Of a DNA stretch of 64,000 nucleotides, positions 1-9,043 are shown piece by piece. The DNA comes from a bacterium (GTDB taxonomy: Bacteria > Bacillota > Clostridia > Lachnospirales > Lachnospiraceae): contig JAUNJY010000006.1 in assembly GCA_030535455.1 (NCBI GenBank), positions 1-64,000 of the forward strand, given 5' to 3'. Both the position numbers and the translations under genes were made by a program. The notes beneath the pieces are model-generated. The model did no database searches, was not told the origin of the DNA, and saw only the letters and a list, made by a program, of their open reading frames with translations. Within the stretch, counting starts at the first letter, position 1. The number at the start of each line of letters is the position of its first letter.

Positions 1-864
1 CTTGGTTGGCGTTGCTGTTACTGTCGTGTTAAAATAAACATCAACAGCATATATATAGCCGTAACGAGTCTTTTTATTATACGTAAAGCTTACATAATAC
101 CAACGCTTATTGTTTTTATACTTTTCTTTTAAGATTTTAATACTGGCGTTCTTTTTTAAAGAAACCACTTTCCCACTTACCTTTAAGTAAGATGCACTGG
201 TCCCTTGAGCCGTACGGATCTTATATGTGCTAGTTCTTACATATGCATTTACGGTTGAACTTAGTGTTAACTGTACATATTCTCCAGATACCCATCCGTA
301 TCGTGTCTTCTTGTCATAAGTAAATGAAACATAATACCATTTTACGCTTCCTACCATTTTTTCATTTAAAATTGTAATCTTTTGTTTTGCAGATAACTTA
401 ACAGACTTTCCAGATACCGTTAACTGGCTGTAGTTTGTTCCTGCCCCGGTTCTTACCCTAAGAGTCTCCCTTGTCTTTGCCGGAATTTTAAACTTTGTAC
501 TGGTAGATGATACAGTGTTTGATGTACTTGTAGCTTTTGCATCTGACGTATTGGTTAATGTTATATATTTTTTTAATACATAGCCTTTTAAAGTCTTTTT
601 ATTAAACTTAAAACTAATACGATACCAGCCATTTTTCTCACTTAAGATGGTAACCGCTGTTTGTTTATTAAGCCTTACCTTGCTGCCATTGCTAGTCAAT
701 ACAGAGTAATTGGTCCCTGTACCTGTCCTGACATTTAAGCTATTAGCATTGACCTTCCCTTTTGTCGTCGCATATGCCTCATTCCTATTCATCGTAATTG
801 CAAATATAACGAGACACAAACTAATAATAACCGCCAGATAGGTAGCTATCTTCTTTTTATTCAT
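1..864 (-). CDS. SH3b-repeat exported protein, C-terminus cut by window edge
   Basis: A continuous reading frame of 288 codons starts at 864 and runs off the left edge. It is preceded by GGAGGGGG about 8 bases upstream. The N-terminus (MNKKKIATYLAVIISLCLVIF) is a typical signal peptide or membrane anchor. The rest has at least three bacterial SH3-like repeats, each starting with a pattern such as LNVRTGTGTNYS, LRVRTGAGTNYS or YKIRTAQGTSAS and ending with a GYV/GWV/GYI turn. A Ser/Thr-rich linker lies between repeats 1 and 2. Such repeats usually bind cell wall or are carried by wall hydrolases. No catalytic domain is visible in the part present, and one could lie beyond the edge. The function is therefore inferred only as cell-envelope associated. 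Confidence 0.85.
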   Translation of the reverse strand, partial: MNKKKIATYLAVIISLCLVIFAITMNRNEAYATTKGKVNANSLNVRTGTGTNYSVLTSNGSKVRLNKQTAVTILSEKNGWYRISFKFNKKTLKGYVLKKYITLTNTSDAKATSTSNTVSSTSTKFKIPAKTRETLRVRTGAGTNYSQLTVSGKSVKLSAKQKITILNEKMVGSVKWYYVSFTYDKKTRYGWVSGEYVQLTLSSTVNAYVRTSTYKIRTAQGTSASYLKVSGKVVSLKKNASIKILKEKYKNNKRWYYVSFTYNKKTRYGYIYAVDVYFNTTVTATPTK

Positions 865-1080
865 GTGAATTGCCCCCTCCTGTCACACCTTCTCTATCGT
901 TCATTCATATATATATATCGGTTCTCTTTAAGCTGAACTTAATACAAAAAGCCGTTATATATAACAAACTTAAACATTTATATAAATAATATAACAAATG
1001 CATGTGGCATTCTCTTGTCATAACTATCAAATTCTGCATTCTACTGACAATAGGTAAACCCGGATACAGGGCTGCTCAAG

Positions 1081-1228
1081 GAGAAGTTTCCCATAAATAA
1101 AAAAGTGTTTTGCTTGCAAAACACTCCGCGCCGAACGCGATTACGAAGTGATAAACTCCTTCCGTGTAAGTGAGCATCTTGGCTTTCTGGTTTTTAGAAA
1201 GCCTTTTTTACTCTATAGGGAAGGGCTC
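1081..1228 (+). repeat. Dispersed structured repeat, copy A
   Basis: This copy has a GAGAAGTTTCCC left end, a palindrome GTGTTTTGC-TT-GCAAAACAC (1105-1124), the core CCGCGCCGAACGCGA (1126-1140), a small stem ATTAC-GAA-GTGAT (1140-1153 region), then the hairpin GGCTTTCT...AGAAAGCC followed by six T. It ends near GGGAAGGGCTC. It lies between the purD terminator and the SH3b gene. Read leftward, the first palindrome is followed by T5-T6. Read rightward, the last hairpin is followed by T6. Both ends therefore look like outward-facing intrinsic terminators. The rest of the gap, 880-1080, shows nothing I can assign. Confidence 0.8.
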
Positions 1229-1251
1229 GGGAGAGAACTTTCCTATAGAGT

Positions 1252-1287
1252 AAAAAAGCAGCCCACACATATACTGTGTGAACTGCT
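1252..1287 (-). terminator. Terminator downstream of purD
   Basis: On the minus strand, AGCAG-TT-CACACA pairs with TGTGTG-GG-CTGCT across a short loop and is followed by six T. This closes the purE-M-N-D operon. Confidence 0.8.
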
Positions 1288-1334
1288 CAGACTATAGATA
1301 AATGAAAGCTTGGCGACTTTGTCGACAAGCTCGA

Positions 1335-2606
1335 TTATGCTTCGTCGATTGCTTTTCCTATATCATTTCTCATATATTTATTTTCAAATGTAACAAGCTT
1401 AGTTGCTTCATATGCATTAGCACGTGCTTCTTTTAATGTTGCCCCTTTGGCTGTCACTCCAAGAACACGTCCTCCATTTGTAACAATACCTTGTTCTGTC
1501 AGTTTTGTACCGGCATGGAATACATAGTATCCTTCTTTTTTTGCTACTTCATCTAGTCCATCAATTACAAATCCTTTGTCATAATGTTCTGGATATCCGT
1601 CAGAAGCAAGTACCACGCAAACTGCTGCGTTATCCTCAAATTGTAAATCAATCGTATCCAGCTTATGGTCGATACAAGCCTGCATCACTTCGATGATATC
1701 ATTTTTCATACGTGGAAGCACAACTTGAGCCTCAGGATCTCCAAAACGGGCATTATATTCTAACACCTTTGGTCCGTTCTCTGTCAACATCAGTCCACAG
1801 AATAGGATACCGACAAACTCTCTTCCTTCTGTTTTCATAGCATCTATAGTTGGCTGATAAATATGTTTTCTGCAGAACTCATCTACTTCTTCTGTATAGA
1901 ATGGACTTGGTGAAAAGGTTCCCATTCCGCCAGTGTTTAGTCCCTGATCTCCATCTTTTGCACGTTTATGATCCTGTGCACTTGTCATAGGTACAATTGT
2001 ATTTCCATCACAATAACAAAGGACACTTACTTCACGGCCTGTCATAAACTCTTCTACAACGATACGGTCCCCTGCATGGCCAAACTGTTTATCAAGCATT
2101 AACGTCCTAACGCCTTCTTTTGCTTCTTCATAGCTGTTACAGATTAATACCCCTTTTCCAAGAGCCAGTCCATCTGCCTTTAGCACAATTGGAAACTCAC
2201 AACTAGCAAGATAATCAATTGCATCCTCTGCTGTTGTAAATGTCTCATATCCAGCAGTTGGAATGAAATACTTTTTCATTAAATCCTTAGAAAATGCCTT
2301 GCTTCCTTCAATGATCGCTGCATTCTTTCTTGGACCAAATGCTGTAAGCCCTGCTGCTTCAAATGCATCTACTGCACCGGCTACCAAAGGATCGTCTGGT
2401 CCTACAATGGTAAAATCAATTCCCTTGTCTTTTGCAAACTGCACTAATTTATCAAATTCCATTACACCGATATTTACACATTCTGCAATCTGACCAATTC
2501 CAGCATTTCCTGGTGCACAGTATATTTTATCTACATGTTTGCTCTTTGCAACACTTGTTGCAATGGCGTGTTCTCTACCGCCGCCTCCAATGATTAGTAC
2601 CTTCAT
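1335..2606 (-). CDS. purD: Phosphoribosylamine--glycine ligase
   Basis: This enzyme makes glycinamide ribonucleotide from phosphoribosylamine, glycine and ATP, the second step of de novo purine synthesis in the cytoplasm. The 423-residue length is normal for the family. The N-terminal loop GGGGREHA (residues 8-15) and the ATP-grasp fold are present. The late signature RFGDPEAQ (about residue 287) carries metal ligands. It starts 17 bases after the purN stop and is the last gene of the purE-purM-purN-purD operon. A terminator follows at 1252-1287. No oddities were seen. Confidence 0.97.
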   Translation of the reverse strand: MKVLIIGGGGREHAIATSVAKSKHVDKIYCAPGNAGIGQIAECVNIGVMEFDKLVQFAKDKGIDFTIVGPDDPLVAGAVDAFEAAGLTAFGPRKNAAIIEGSKAFSKDLMKKYFIPTAGYETFTTAEDAIDYLASCEFPIVLKADGLALGKGVLICNSYEEAKEGVRTLMLDKQFGHAGDRIVVEEFMTGREVSVLCYCDGNTIVPMTSAQDHKRAKDGDQGLNTGGMGTFSPSPFYTEEVDEFCRKHIYQPTIDAMKTEGREFVGILFCGLMLTENGPKVLEYNARFGDPEAQVVLPRMKNDIIEVMQACIDHKLDTIDLQFEDNAAVCVVLASDGYPEHYDKGFVIDGLDEVAKKEGYYVFHAGTKLTEQGIVTNGGRVLGVTAKGATLKEARANAYEATKLVTFENKYMRNDIGKAIDEA

Positions 2607-2623
2607 TCGTGATGCCTCCTGCT

Positions 2624-3250
2624 CTATTTATTGATTACTGCTTTACCGTCGATTACCTTAACCTTGCCATTTGCAATCAGATCAATTGCCTCCGGAAGGA
2701 TGTTCCACTCTGCCTGTTCCATTACTCTTCTCTGTAACGTTTCAGGGGTATCGCCTTGTTCTACCATAACCGGCTTTTGCAAGATAATTGGACCAGAATC
2801 ACATCCACCATCTACAAAATGAACGGTTGCACCGGTTACCTTCACTCCGCGTTCTAGTGCTTCTTCATGCACCTTCAGGCCATAATAGCCTGGTCCACAG
2901 AAAGAAGGAATTAGAGATGGGTGAATGTTGATCATTCTATGCTCATATTGCGCTACTAATTTTTCTGGAAGTATCACCAAAAATCCTGCAAGTACGATAA
3001 GGTCCACCTTAAGATCATCAATTGCCTTAAGAAGGGCATCTCCAAATTCTTCACGGCTTACATAGTCTTTCCTTGCTACTGCCACAGCCTTTATGCCATG
3101 TGCTTTCGCTCTTTCCAATGCATATGCATCAGTCTTATTGCTGATTACCGCTTCAATTTTGGTATTTGTAATCTTGCCATTTTCCACTCCATCAATGATT
3201 GCCTGAAGGTTGGTTCCACCTCCCGAAACTAATACTGCAATTTTTAGCAT
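2624..3250 (-). CDS. purN: Phosphoribosylglycinamide formyltransferase
   Basis: This enzyme transfers a formyl group from 10-formyltetrahydrofolate to glycinamide ribonucleotide. The 208 residues match the single-domain bacterial enzyme. The substrate loop [10 protein letters not shown] is near residue 9. The catalytic trio is visible as Asn and His in INIHPSLIP (about residue 106) and the Asp in DGGCDSGPI (about residue 146). The ATG at 3250 overlaps the end of purM by 7 bases, which implies translational coupling. Confidence 0.96.
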   Translation of the reverse strand: MLKIAVLVSGGGTNLQAIIDGVENGKITNTKIEAVISNKTDAYALERAKAHGIKAVAVARKDYVSREEFGDALLKAIDDLKVDLIVLAGFLVILPEKLVAQYEHRMINIHPSLIPSFCGPGYYGLKVHEEALERGVKVTGATVHFVDGGCDSGPIILQKPVMVEQGDTPETLQRRVMEQAEWNILPEAIDLIANGKVKVIDGKAVINK

Positions 3251-4269
3251 ACAGTCACTCCTTTTTCGCCTGCTTTGATTTCACCTACTACATATGGAGT
3301 TTCTCCTGCAATCTTAATAAGGTTCATTGCTTTATCAACGTCTTCCTTATCCACTGCAACAATCATACCAATTCCCATATTGTAAGTATTGTACATCATT
3401 TCTTCTTTAATATTACCATCTGTGGATAACATTTTAAAGATTGGAGGGATTTCATAACTATTTTTATTTACAACTGCATGCATTCCGTCTTGTAACATTC
3501 TTGGAATATTTTCATAGAAGCCGCCACCTGTGATATGGCTGCAAGCCTTGATTTCAATACCGCCTGTCTTTAAGCTTTTAAGTGCGTTTACATATATCTT
3601 TGTTGGAGTAAGTAATGTTTCGCCAAGAGTTGCTCCTAAACTTTCATAATGACGTTCTAAAGAAGCACGTTCCATATTGAACACCTGACGAACTAATGAA
3701 TATCCATTACTGTGGATACCTGAAGATGCAATACCAATAAGTACATCTCCTTCTTTTAATTTGGAACCATCAATTAAGTTTGCCTGATCTACGATACCAA
3801 CTGCAAAACCTGCTAAATCGTATTCATCTACAGGATAGAAACCTGGCATTTCTGCTGTTTCACCACCGATTAATGCTGCTCCGGACTGTTTACATCCGTT
3901 TGCCACACCACTTACGATTGTTGCAATCTTTTCTGGCTCATTCTTTCCACATGCTATGTAATCAAGGAAAAATAAAGGCTCGCCACCAGCACATGCAATA
4001 TCATTTACACACATAGCAACACAATCAATACCAATGGTATCGTGCTTATCTAGGATAAATGCAAGCTTTAATTTGGTACCAACACCATCTGTACCGGATA
4101 CTAAGGTTGGTTTTTCCATTGTCTTAAATCCTTCTAAAGAAAATGCTCCTGAAAAACCGCCAAGGTTTCCTAATACTTCGCTTCTCATTGTTCCTTTTAC
4201 GTGCTCTTTCATTAACTCAACTGCTTTATATCCTGCTTCAATATCCACGCCCGCTTTTTTATAATCCAT
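3244..4269 (-). CDS. purM: Phosphoribosylformylglycinamidine cyclo-ligase
   Basis: AIR synthetase closes the imidazole ring from FGAM and ATP. The start at 4269 (MDYKKAGVD) is chosen because AGGAGG lies about 10 bases upstream. An in-frame ATG eight codons earlier sits before this site and has no ribosome binding site of its own. The resulting 341 residues are normal for the family. The nucleotide-binding motif [11 protein letters not shown] and the conserved [10 protein letters not shown] stretch are present. The gene lies 52 bases after purE and overlaps purN by 7. Confidence 0.96.
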   Translation of the reverse strand: MDYKKAGVDIEAGYKAVELMKEHVKGTMRSEVLGNLGGFSGAFSLEGFKTMEKPTLVSGTDGVGTKLKLAFILDKHDTIGIDCVAMCVNDIACAGGEPLFFLDYIACGKNEPEKIATIVSGVANGCKQSGAALIGGETAEMPGFYPVDEYDLAGFAVGIVDQANLIDGSKLKEGDVLIGIASSGIHSNGYSLVRQVFNMERASLERHYESLGATLGETLLTPTKIYVNALKSLKTGGIEIKACSHITGGGFYENIPRMLQDGMHAVVNKNSYEIPPIFKMLSTDGNIKEEMMYNTYNMGIGMIVAVDKEDVDKAMNLIKIAGETPYVVGEIKAGEKGVTVC

Positions 4270-4321
4270 AATAAGTCTTCCTCCTAATTTCACAACAAAG
4301 ATGGGTTAATAGTATCTTTTT

Positions 4322-4840
4322 CTATTTTTTCATTTGTTCAATATAGCCCTCATAACCTAACTTATCTAATTTATCCGCTTTTACAACAACTTCGTTTTTC
4401 ATTGTTTCCGCATACACTTGTAATTTCTTAAGCATTTCCTTATCATTTGTTGCAATAATCTTAGCCGCTAATAATGCTGCATTTTTTGCACCATTGATTG
4501 CTACTGTGGCAACTGGGATTCCAGATGGCATTTGTACGATGGAATATAAAGAATCTACGCCACCTAAAGATTTTGTCATAATTGGCACACCAATTACTGG
4601 TAATGGGAACATTGCTGCTGCCATTCCTGGTAAATGCGCTGCTCCGCCTGCTCCTGCAATGATACAAGTAATTCCTCTGTCTAATGCTGTCTTTGTATAG
4701 TCAAAGAAAATATCCGGCATTCTGTGTGCAGAGATAATCGTCATCTCGTATTCAATATTTAATTCTTCAAGTACTCTCGCAGCTGCACTCATGATTTCTA
4801 AATCTGAGTCACTACCCATTAAAATTCCAACCTTAGCCAT
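4322..4840 (-). CDS. purE: N5-carboxyaminoimidazole ribonucleotide mutase, class I
   Basis: This enzyme catalyses the carboxylation or mutase step from AIR/N5-CAIR to CAIR. The 172 residues start at MAKVGILMG, where AAGGAG lies 8 bases upstream. A further upstream in-frame ATG is less likely. Family motifs are GSDSDLEIM, the SAHRMPD loop with the catalytic His, and [11 protein letters not shown]. It is the first gene of the pur operon, behind the promoter at 4931-4959. No purK lies next to it, so the carboxylated substrate must come from a purK elsewhere or from direct AIR carboxylation. Confidence 0.95.
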   Translation of the reverse strand: MAKVGILMGSDSDLEIMSAAARVLEELNIEYEMTIISAHRMPDIFFDYTKTALDRGITCIIAGAGGAAHLPGMAAAMFPLPVIGVPIMTKSLGGVDSLYSIVQMPSGIPVATVAINGAKNAALLAAKIIATNDKEMLKKLQVYAETMKNEVVVKADKLDKLGYEGYIEQMKK

Positions 4841-4930
4841 ACTAGTTCTCCTTTTAGTCATTTATTTAAAAACGCTGCCTTATTTTTTCATCAGACGCCG
4901 CTTTATTAACATAATTAATTTACACATACT

Positions 4931-4959
4931 AATTTATAATTACAATTAATAAATGTCAA
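4931..4959 (-). promoter_or_regulatory. Sigma-A promoter of the purE operon
   Basis: On the minus strand, TTGACA (4959-4954), a 17-base spacer and TAAATT (4936-4931) form a near-consensus promoter about 90 bases before the purE start. I see no guanine riboswitch core in the leader between it and purE. Confidence 0.75.
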
Positions 4960-4998
4960 GTGATTTGCCGCAATATGTATCCTCTGATTTATACCAAT

Positions 4999-5041
4999 CT
5001 CTAACCTTATTCATAACCTGGCATTATGAATAAGGTTAGAG
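4999..5041. repeat. Perfect 18-bp inverted repeat
   Basis: CTCTAACCTTATTCATAA and its exact complement are separated by 7 bases. The repeat lies 16 bases past the aminopeptidase stop and upstream of the purE promoter. It has no T-run on either side, so it is not a standard intrinsic terminator. It could stabilise the 3' end of the aminopeptidase mRNA. Confidence 0.8.
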
Positions 5042-5057
5042 CAGCCCTGATTGCCTT

Positions 5058-7142
5058 TTATAGGGAATCTAAGGCTTCATTTAACTGTTCCGTACCTGCT
5101 AATACAAATCTTCCATTCTCAATGATCGTAATCGTGCTTTGATCCTTTTTGACCACTTCAATCTTTTGAAGCTCATCATATGGAATTGTAATATCTGTAT
5201 GGCAGCTAAAATATGCCTTTGTTATATCCGTCTTTCTAAGTTCAGAACATTCATTGTCTTTTGCAATGATTTCTTTTCCATCCGGATTGTATGTCTTATT
5301 TTCCTCTGCCATGGAATAGCAAGTATCCCCTACTGCAATGTGAGGACCTGTCTTTTCTGCAATCAGAATTGGGAGCTGCTGTTCAATATGATACGTACGT
5401 CCCATTTTATAAGCCGTTGTATTTGTACCAATTGCAAACTCACCCATAGGAAGCGTTTCTTGGTTATACAGTACATTTTCTTTTACAAACGCTTTGTTTT
5501 CTTCTTCCGTTTCAAAGTTCTTGCAAGTATAATCTGCAATCATACCATCTTTAAACTGGATTGATAAATCTTTGTATTTTAAGCCATTTAAATATACCGT
5601 AGATACATGGTAGCAGCCATTAGTACCTGTCAGTTTAGGAGACGTAAACGCTTCGCCTACTGGAATATTTACATCAGCAAGACAGTTTTCAAAGTTTGTC
5701 TCTTTTTCTTTATTTCCAATCTCATGAAGGCTGATCATAATATCCGTATGATTTGGTGCTTTACCAAGAATGTGAACAAATTCTCCTTCATCAAGAGCCT
5801 CGATCATCTTTGTCTGGATTTCTCGGTACATTGCAACATCAAGAGTATTTACCTTTACCGTCTCTGCAAAGATTGCATCAAAGTCCTTTCCAATCTCAGG
5901 AATAGGATATGCAATAATCGTAAAGCTATATTCGTCACTTGGTAAATATTCCTTGCTGATTAATTTGGATTCTCGACGATACTCTTTCATCAACTCTTGC
6001 TGATGTTCACTTAGACTGTATGCTTCTTCCTTTTTCACAGGGAAGAATTCTTTTTCACCGAATGTCTCAATTACTGCAGGACCAGCGAACTGTCGTGCCA
6101 GCTCCTTACGTTTTTCATAAGATGCCTTCTGAACTTCTAACTTCTTTGCAATAAATGCTTTATTTAAATAAATGGCGTCATCAAAACGATGGTCATAGTC
6201 ATACTGACGATTAATGCTGCTGGAGAAATAACCAATCTTTGCATTTTGATTTTTATTGATACTTGCAAATGCAGTACGATAAATTACTGTATCAAGGCCC
6301 ATCGCCTTAAATTGTTTGATTGCTGCACGAACCATACGTTCAAAACCAACACTATATCTAATGTTTACAACACTTTTCTTGGATAAATCGATATTTTCAC
6401 TGATAAATCCTTGTCTAAAGCCTTCTGTATACGTTCTTGCCATATCCTCAATCTTTTCTTCTGACATAGCAGCCAGATACGCCGAAATTTTTCTTTCATT
6501 TTCTCCAATATATTCACCAAACTGATATAAGTACTTTGGATCCGACAAATCAGAGTTCATAATGATATTAACTGCAAAATCACGTTTTGGATCAAGCATT
6601 TCTTCAATTCGGTTATCTACCATATCGCTGCAATAATCATTTACAAAGTAACGGATTGCTGATTTTACTAAGTAACATGTTTCTTCATTTACTTCTGTAA
6701 AATAGCAATAAATCTCGATAAATAATTCGAAATAAATTAATAAGTCGTAACGGCGTTTTTCAAATGCAGGTACAATCAGTCCGCGAAGTTCTGCATATAA
6801 GAAACATAGCTGGCGGCCAATCGGCTCTCCAAAGATTTTTACAGCATACTCAGGATTTCCATAACATTGTGCATATGTCTCTTCTTTTATATCTTCATAA
6901 AGTCTTTCATTCCATTGCTCTAGTTCTTCTAATGAGCTTGCAGAAAGGCTTCCATCACATACCTTTTCATATGCTTCACGAACTAAAAGAAGAAATTTCG
7001 CCTCTTTTACAAAAAATTCACTGTATGGAGTCGTCAATTCGTTTTCCTTAACTATTGATTGTATTCGTTCAATCGCAAGTTCTTCACGCTCGCTTAGCAT
7101 TTCATTCCATTCCACTTGACCTGTTTCACTAAATTCTCTCAT
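5058..7142 (-). CDS. M29-family (thermophilic-type) metalloaminopeptidase with long N-terminal extension
   Basis: The C-terminal 330-360 residues match M29 aminopeptidases (AmpS / aminopeptidase T type). The metal-ligand stretches are PVGEAFTSPK (about 490), LPMGEFAIGTN (about 565) and EKTGPHIAVGD (about 595). Such enzymes are cytoplasmic dizinc or dicobalt peptidases that release N-terminal residues. Classic M29 enzymes have about 400 residues. This one has 694, with roughly 300 additional residues that are mostly helical and acidic and have no motif I recognise. There is no signal peptide. The gene is monocistronic as far as visible, with an inverted repeat downstream. The family assignment is firm, and the role of the extension is unknown. 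Confidence 0.85.
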   Translation of the reverse strand: MREFSETGQVEWNEMLSEREELAIERIQSIVKENELTTPYSEFFVKEAKFLLLVREAYEKVCDGSLSASSLEELEQWNERLYEDIKEETYAQCYGNPEYAVKIFGEPIGRQLCFLYAELRGLIVPAFEKRRYDLLIYFELFIEIYCYFTEVNEETCYLVKSAIRYFVNDYCSDMVDNRIEEMLDPKRDFAVNIIMNSDLSDPKYLYQFGEYIGENERKISAYLAAMSEEKIEDMARTYTEGFRQGFISENIDLSKKSVVNIRYSVGFERMVRAAIKQFKAMGLDTVIYRTAFASINKNQNAKIGYFSSSINRQYDYDHRFDDAIYLNKAFIAKKLEVQKASYEKRKELARQFAGPAVIETFGEKEFFPVKKEEAYSLSEHQQELMKEYRRESKLISKEYLPSDEYSFTIIAYPIPEIGKDFDAIFAETVKVNTLDVAMYREIQTKMIEALDEGEFVHILGKAPNHTDIMISLHEIGNKEKETNFENCLADVNIPVGEAFTSPKLTGTNGCYHVSTVYLNGLKYKDLSIQFKDGMIADYTCKNFETEEENKAFVKENVLYNQETLPMGEFAIGTNTTAYKMGRTYHIEQQLPILIAEKTGPHIAVGDTCYSMAEENKTYNPDGKEIIAKDNECSELRKTDITKAYFSCHTDITIPYDELQKIEVVKKDQSTITIIENGRFVLAGTEQLNEALDSL

Positions 7143-7290
7143 AATTTATATCCTTTCTATGATAAAATTCTCTTAAAACCATTCCCATTCAGTTTAATTG
7201 CTCATTTCAAATAAAGCAAGGGGAATTGTAGCACAATTTCCCATTTTTTCTGATGTATCTTAAAGTGTCACCCGCCATATTCTTCTCGAA

Positions 7291-7443
7291 GAGAAGTTTC
7301 CTCGTATTACAGAAAAAAGTGTTTTGCTTGCAAAACACTCCGCGCCGAACGCGATCACGAAGTGATAAACTCCTTCCGCTTAAGTGCGTATCTTGGCTTT
7401 CTGGTTTTTAGAAAGCCTTTTTTTTATTGATAGGAGATTTCTC
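7291..7443 (+). repeat. Dispersed structured repeat, copy B
   Basis: This copy runs from GAGAAGTTTCC to GGAGATTTCTC, so the ends are an inverted pair. The palindrome GTGTTTTGC-TT-GCAAAACAC at 7319-7338 is identical to copy A. The core CCGCGCCGAACGCGA and the stem ATCAC-GAA-GTGAT follow. The stem changes T to C relative to copy A (G-T to G-C), keeping the pair. The GGCTTTCT/AGAAAGCC hairpin is followed by eight T. The copy fills most of the 390-base gap between the unknown gene at 7534 and the aminopeptidase. Confidence 0.8.
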
Positions 7444-7464
7444 GAAGAGAAGTTTCTTATCAAT

Positions 7465-7499
7465 TAAAAAAAGAGATGCCACAGGTCTATGGCATCTCT
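7465..7499 (-). terminator. Terminator of the unknown gene at 7534-8274
   Basis: AGAGATGCCA pairs with TGGCATCTCT across a short loop. On the minus strand it is followed by seven T. Confidence 0.8.
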
Positions 7500-7533
7500 A
7501 AAAACTAGCATACTGCTATTTCTACATTCTTAT

Positions 7534-8274
7534 TCAACGAGCCTCCGCTAAGCGACTCTTATTGGAACTATAAGTTCTTGTCCAATCATAACATTCTTCA
7601 ATAAGCTTTCTTGATAATTGATTATATTGCATCAACAATTGATTTAATGTAAAGCGATTTGATGAGCAAGATGCATATAAATCTTTTAACATATAGCAAA
7701 TAGAAAGATTTATCCTATTGTGCATAAGATGAGGATATGCCTTACGAAGCTCAGCATTCATCTTTTCATACAGTTCTTCTTCTAATAAAACATCTTCGCC
7801 CTCTTCATAGTAATTATCTAACATCCGAAATATTATATTTTCTTCTTCTTTTGTTAAATTTGCATGAATTGCAATTACTTCAAGTATATCATTTATTGTA
7901 TTCATCTGAATACCATACGTTGAAAGCCCTAATTCATAAAATACATTGGTACTGATACGAATAACAAATCTTAATTGATGCTGCTGTAACTTATGTAAGG
8001 TCTTTCTAATCTGCTGGTATATTGATTTCGTCGTTTTTTCATAGCGCACTGAAAACACCATTGCTGTAATAATGCTGAGCTTGTACTGTTCAAAAACTTC
8101 GATCTTCGTTATGTATTTTGAAATTCCTTTTAATTTTAGGACTAAATATTTATAATCTTCATATGTTAAGTCAAGATCGCCAATTGTCCGTAGCATCTTT
8201 TCATCTGTCTTAAATCTTTCCTCTAATGTTTGTTCAATCTGATAAAGTGTAAAATCCGCATCTAAGATATTCAT
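7534..8274 (-). CDS. Unknown helical protein
   Basis: The 246 residues have no signal peptide, no membrane span and no motif I recognise. The sequence is rich in Leu, Glu, Lys and Tyr with long amphipathic stretches, which suggests an all-helical cytoplasmic protein. A Cys pair and Tyr-rich segment lie near residues 200-230. The gene stands alone, with its own terminator and repeat copy B downstream, and is divergent from rnpB. The start at 8274 has a GGAGGAG ribosome binding site. It is real by length, ribosome binding site and terminator, but no function can be given. Confidence 0.75.
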   Translation of the reverse strand: MNILDADFTLYQIEQTLEERFKTDEKMLRTIGDLDLTYEDYKYLVLKLKGISKYITKIEVFEQYKLSIITAMVFSVRYEKTTKSIYQQIRKTLHKLQQHQLRFVIRISTNVFYELGLSTYGIQMNTINDILEVIAIHANLTKEEENIIFRMLDNYYEEGEDVLLEEELYEKMNAELRKAYPHLMHNRINLSICYMLKDLYASCSSNRFTLNQLLMQYNQLSRKLIEECYDWTRTYSSNKSRLAEAR

Positions 8275-8503
8275 TTTTCTCCTCCTTCGTCACATTTTCG
8301 TAGCCATAAATGCTTATGACTTAGCTATGCGTTAGTGTCATTGAACTTTTTTTGCCTTGGAAAGTTAATTCCTTCTACCATTTTAGTATATTCTCAAAAA
8401 ATTAAATTATTACCAATTTTATTTAATTCTATAGAAAAATTTTAATTTTTACATAATAACTTTGTAAAGAAATTTATTTCCAAATATACTTTAAATTAAA
8501 TAC

Positions 8504-8532
8504 TTGCTTTTTCCCCATTAATTTGATAGAAT
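8504..8532 (+). promoter_or_regulatory. Promoter of rnpB
   Basis: TTGCTT (8504-8509), a 17-base spacer and TAGAAT (8527-8532) place transcription start near 8540. This is exactly where the RNase P RNA P1 helix begins. Confidence 0.75.
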
Positions 8533-8539
8533 GAGTGTC

Positions 8540-8884
8540 TGAGTAGCACAGATGATCGCGCCTATTAGTTGCCGAAAGGCCTTAGGTGAGGAAAGTCCGG
8601 GCTTCATAGGGCAGGGTGCCAGATAACGTCTGGTGGAGGCGACTCCAAGGCTAGTGCAACAGAAATATACCGCCAATTTATTGGTAAGGGTGGAAAGGTG
8701 ATGTAAGAGATCACCGCCTGGTTGGTAACAAACAGGGCATATGTAAACCCCACTCGAAGCAAGACCGAATTATAAGCGATACGGCTGCCCGTCGTGCTTA
8801 TGGGTAGGTCGCTAGAGCCTAGTGGCGACGCTAGGCCAAGATAGATGATCATTTAATACAGAACTCGGCTTATAGTGTTACTCA
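8540..8884 (+). ncRNA. rnpB: RNase P RNA component
   Basis: This is the catalytic RNA that matures tRNA 5' ends. The universal segment GAGGAAAGTCCGGGC is at about 8589-8603. The matching 3' segment ACAGAACTCGGCTTAT is at about 8858-8873, and AGGCCAAGATAG-type P4-proximal sequence is near 8832. The outer helix P1 is formed by TGAGTAGCAC (8540-8549) and GTGTTACTCA (8875-8884). About 345 nucleotides is a normal size. It is on the plus strand, opposite to both neighbours, with its own promoter and a likely terminator at 8965-9010. Ends are set from P1 pairing and may be off by a few bases. Confidence 0.95.
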
Positions 8885-8964
8885 ACCTTTTATAATTCTT
8901 GTACGTTATATAAAGGATAAATATTAACGCCATACCACACATATGGTGGAAAAAACGACTTACA

Positions 8965-9010
8965 AAAACAGGGGTTAGAAATATAACAATTTCTTTTACC
9001 TGTTTTTTTT
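8965..9010 (+). terminator. Likely terminator downstream of rnpB
   Basis: AAAACAGG pairs with CCTGTTTT. An inner AGAAAT...ATTTCT stem is present and eight T follow. Confidence 0.6.
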
Positions 9011-9043
9011 ATACATAAAATCGAACATCCAGACAGTATAAAA

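Noticed and set aside
1105-1140. CRISPR repeats
   Set aside because: The repeated units are kilobases apart with no spacer array and no cas genes.
4841-4998. Purine riboswitch before purE
   Set aside because: The leader has no conserved guanine/adenine aptamer core or paired loops; only a promoter is seen.
5139-5564. Plus-strand 141-codon open frame opposite the aminopeptidase
   Set aside because: It is a shadow of a firmly identified gene, with no ribosome binding site.
8604-8852. Minus-strand open frame inside rnpB
   Set aside because: It is the antisense of the RNase P RNA, which fully explains the sequence.
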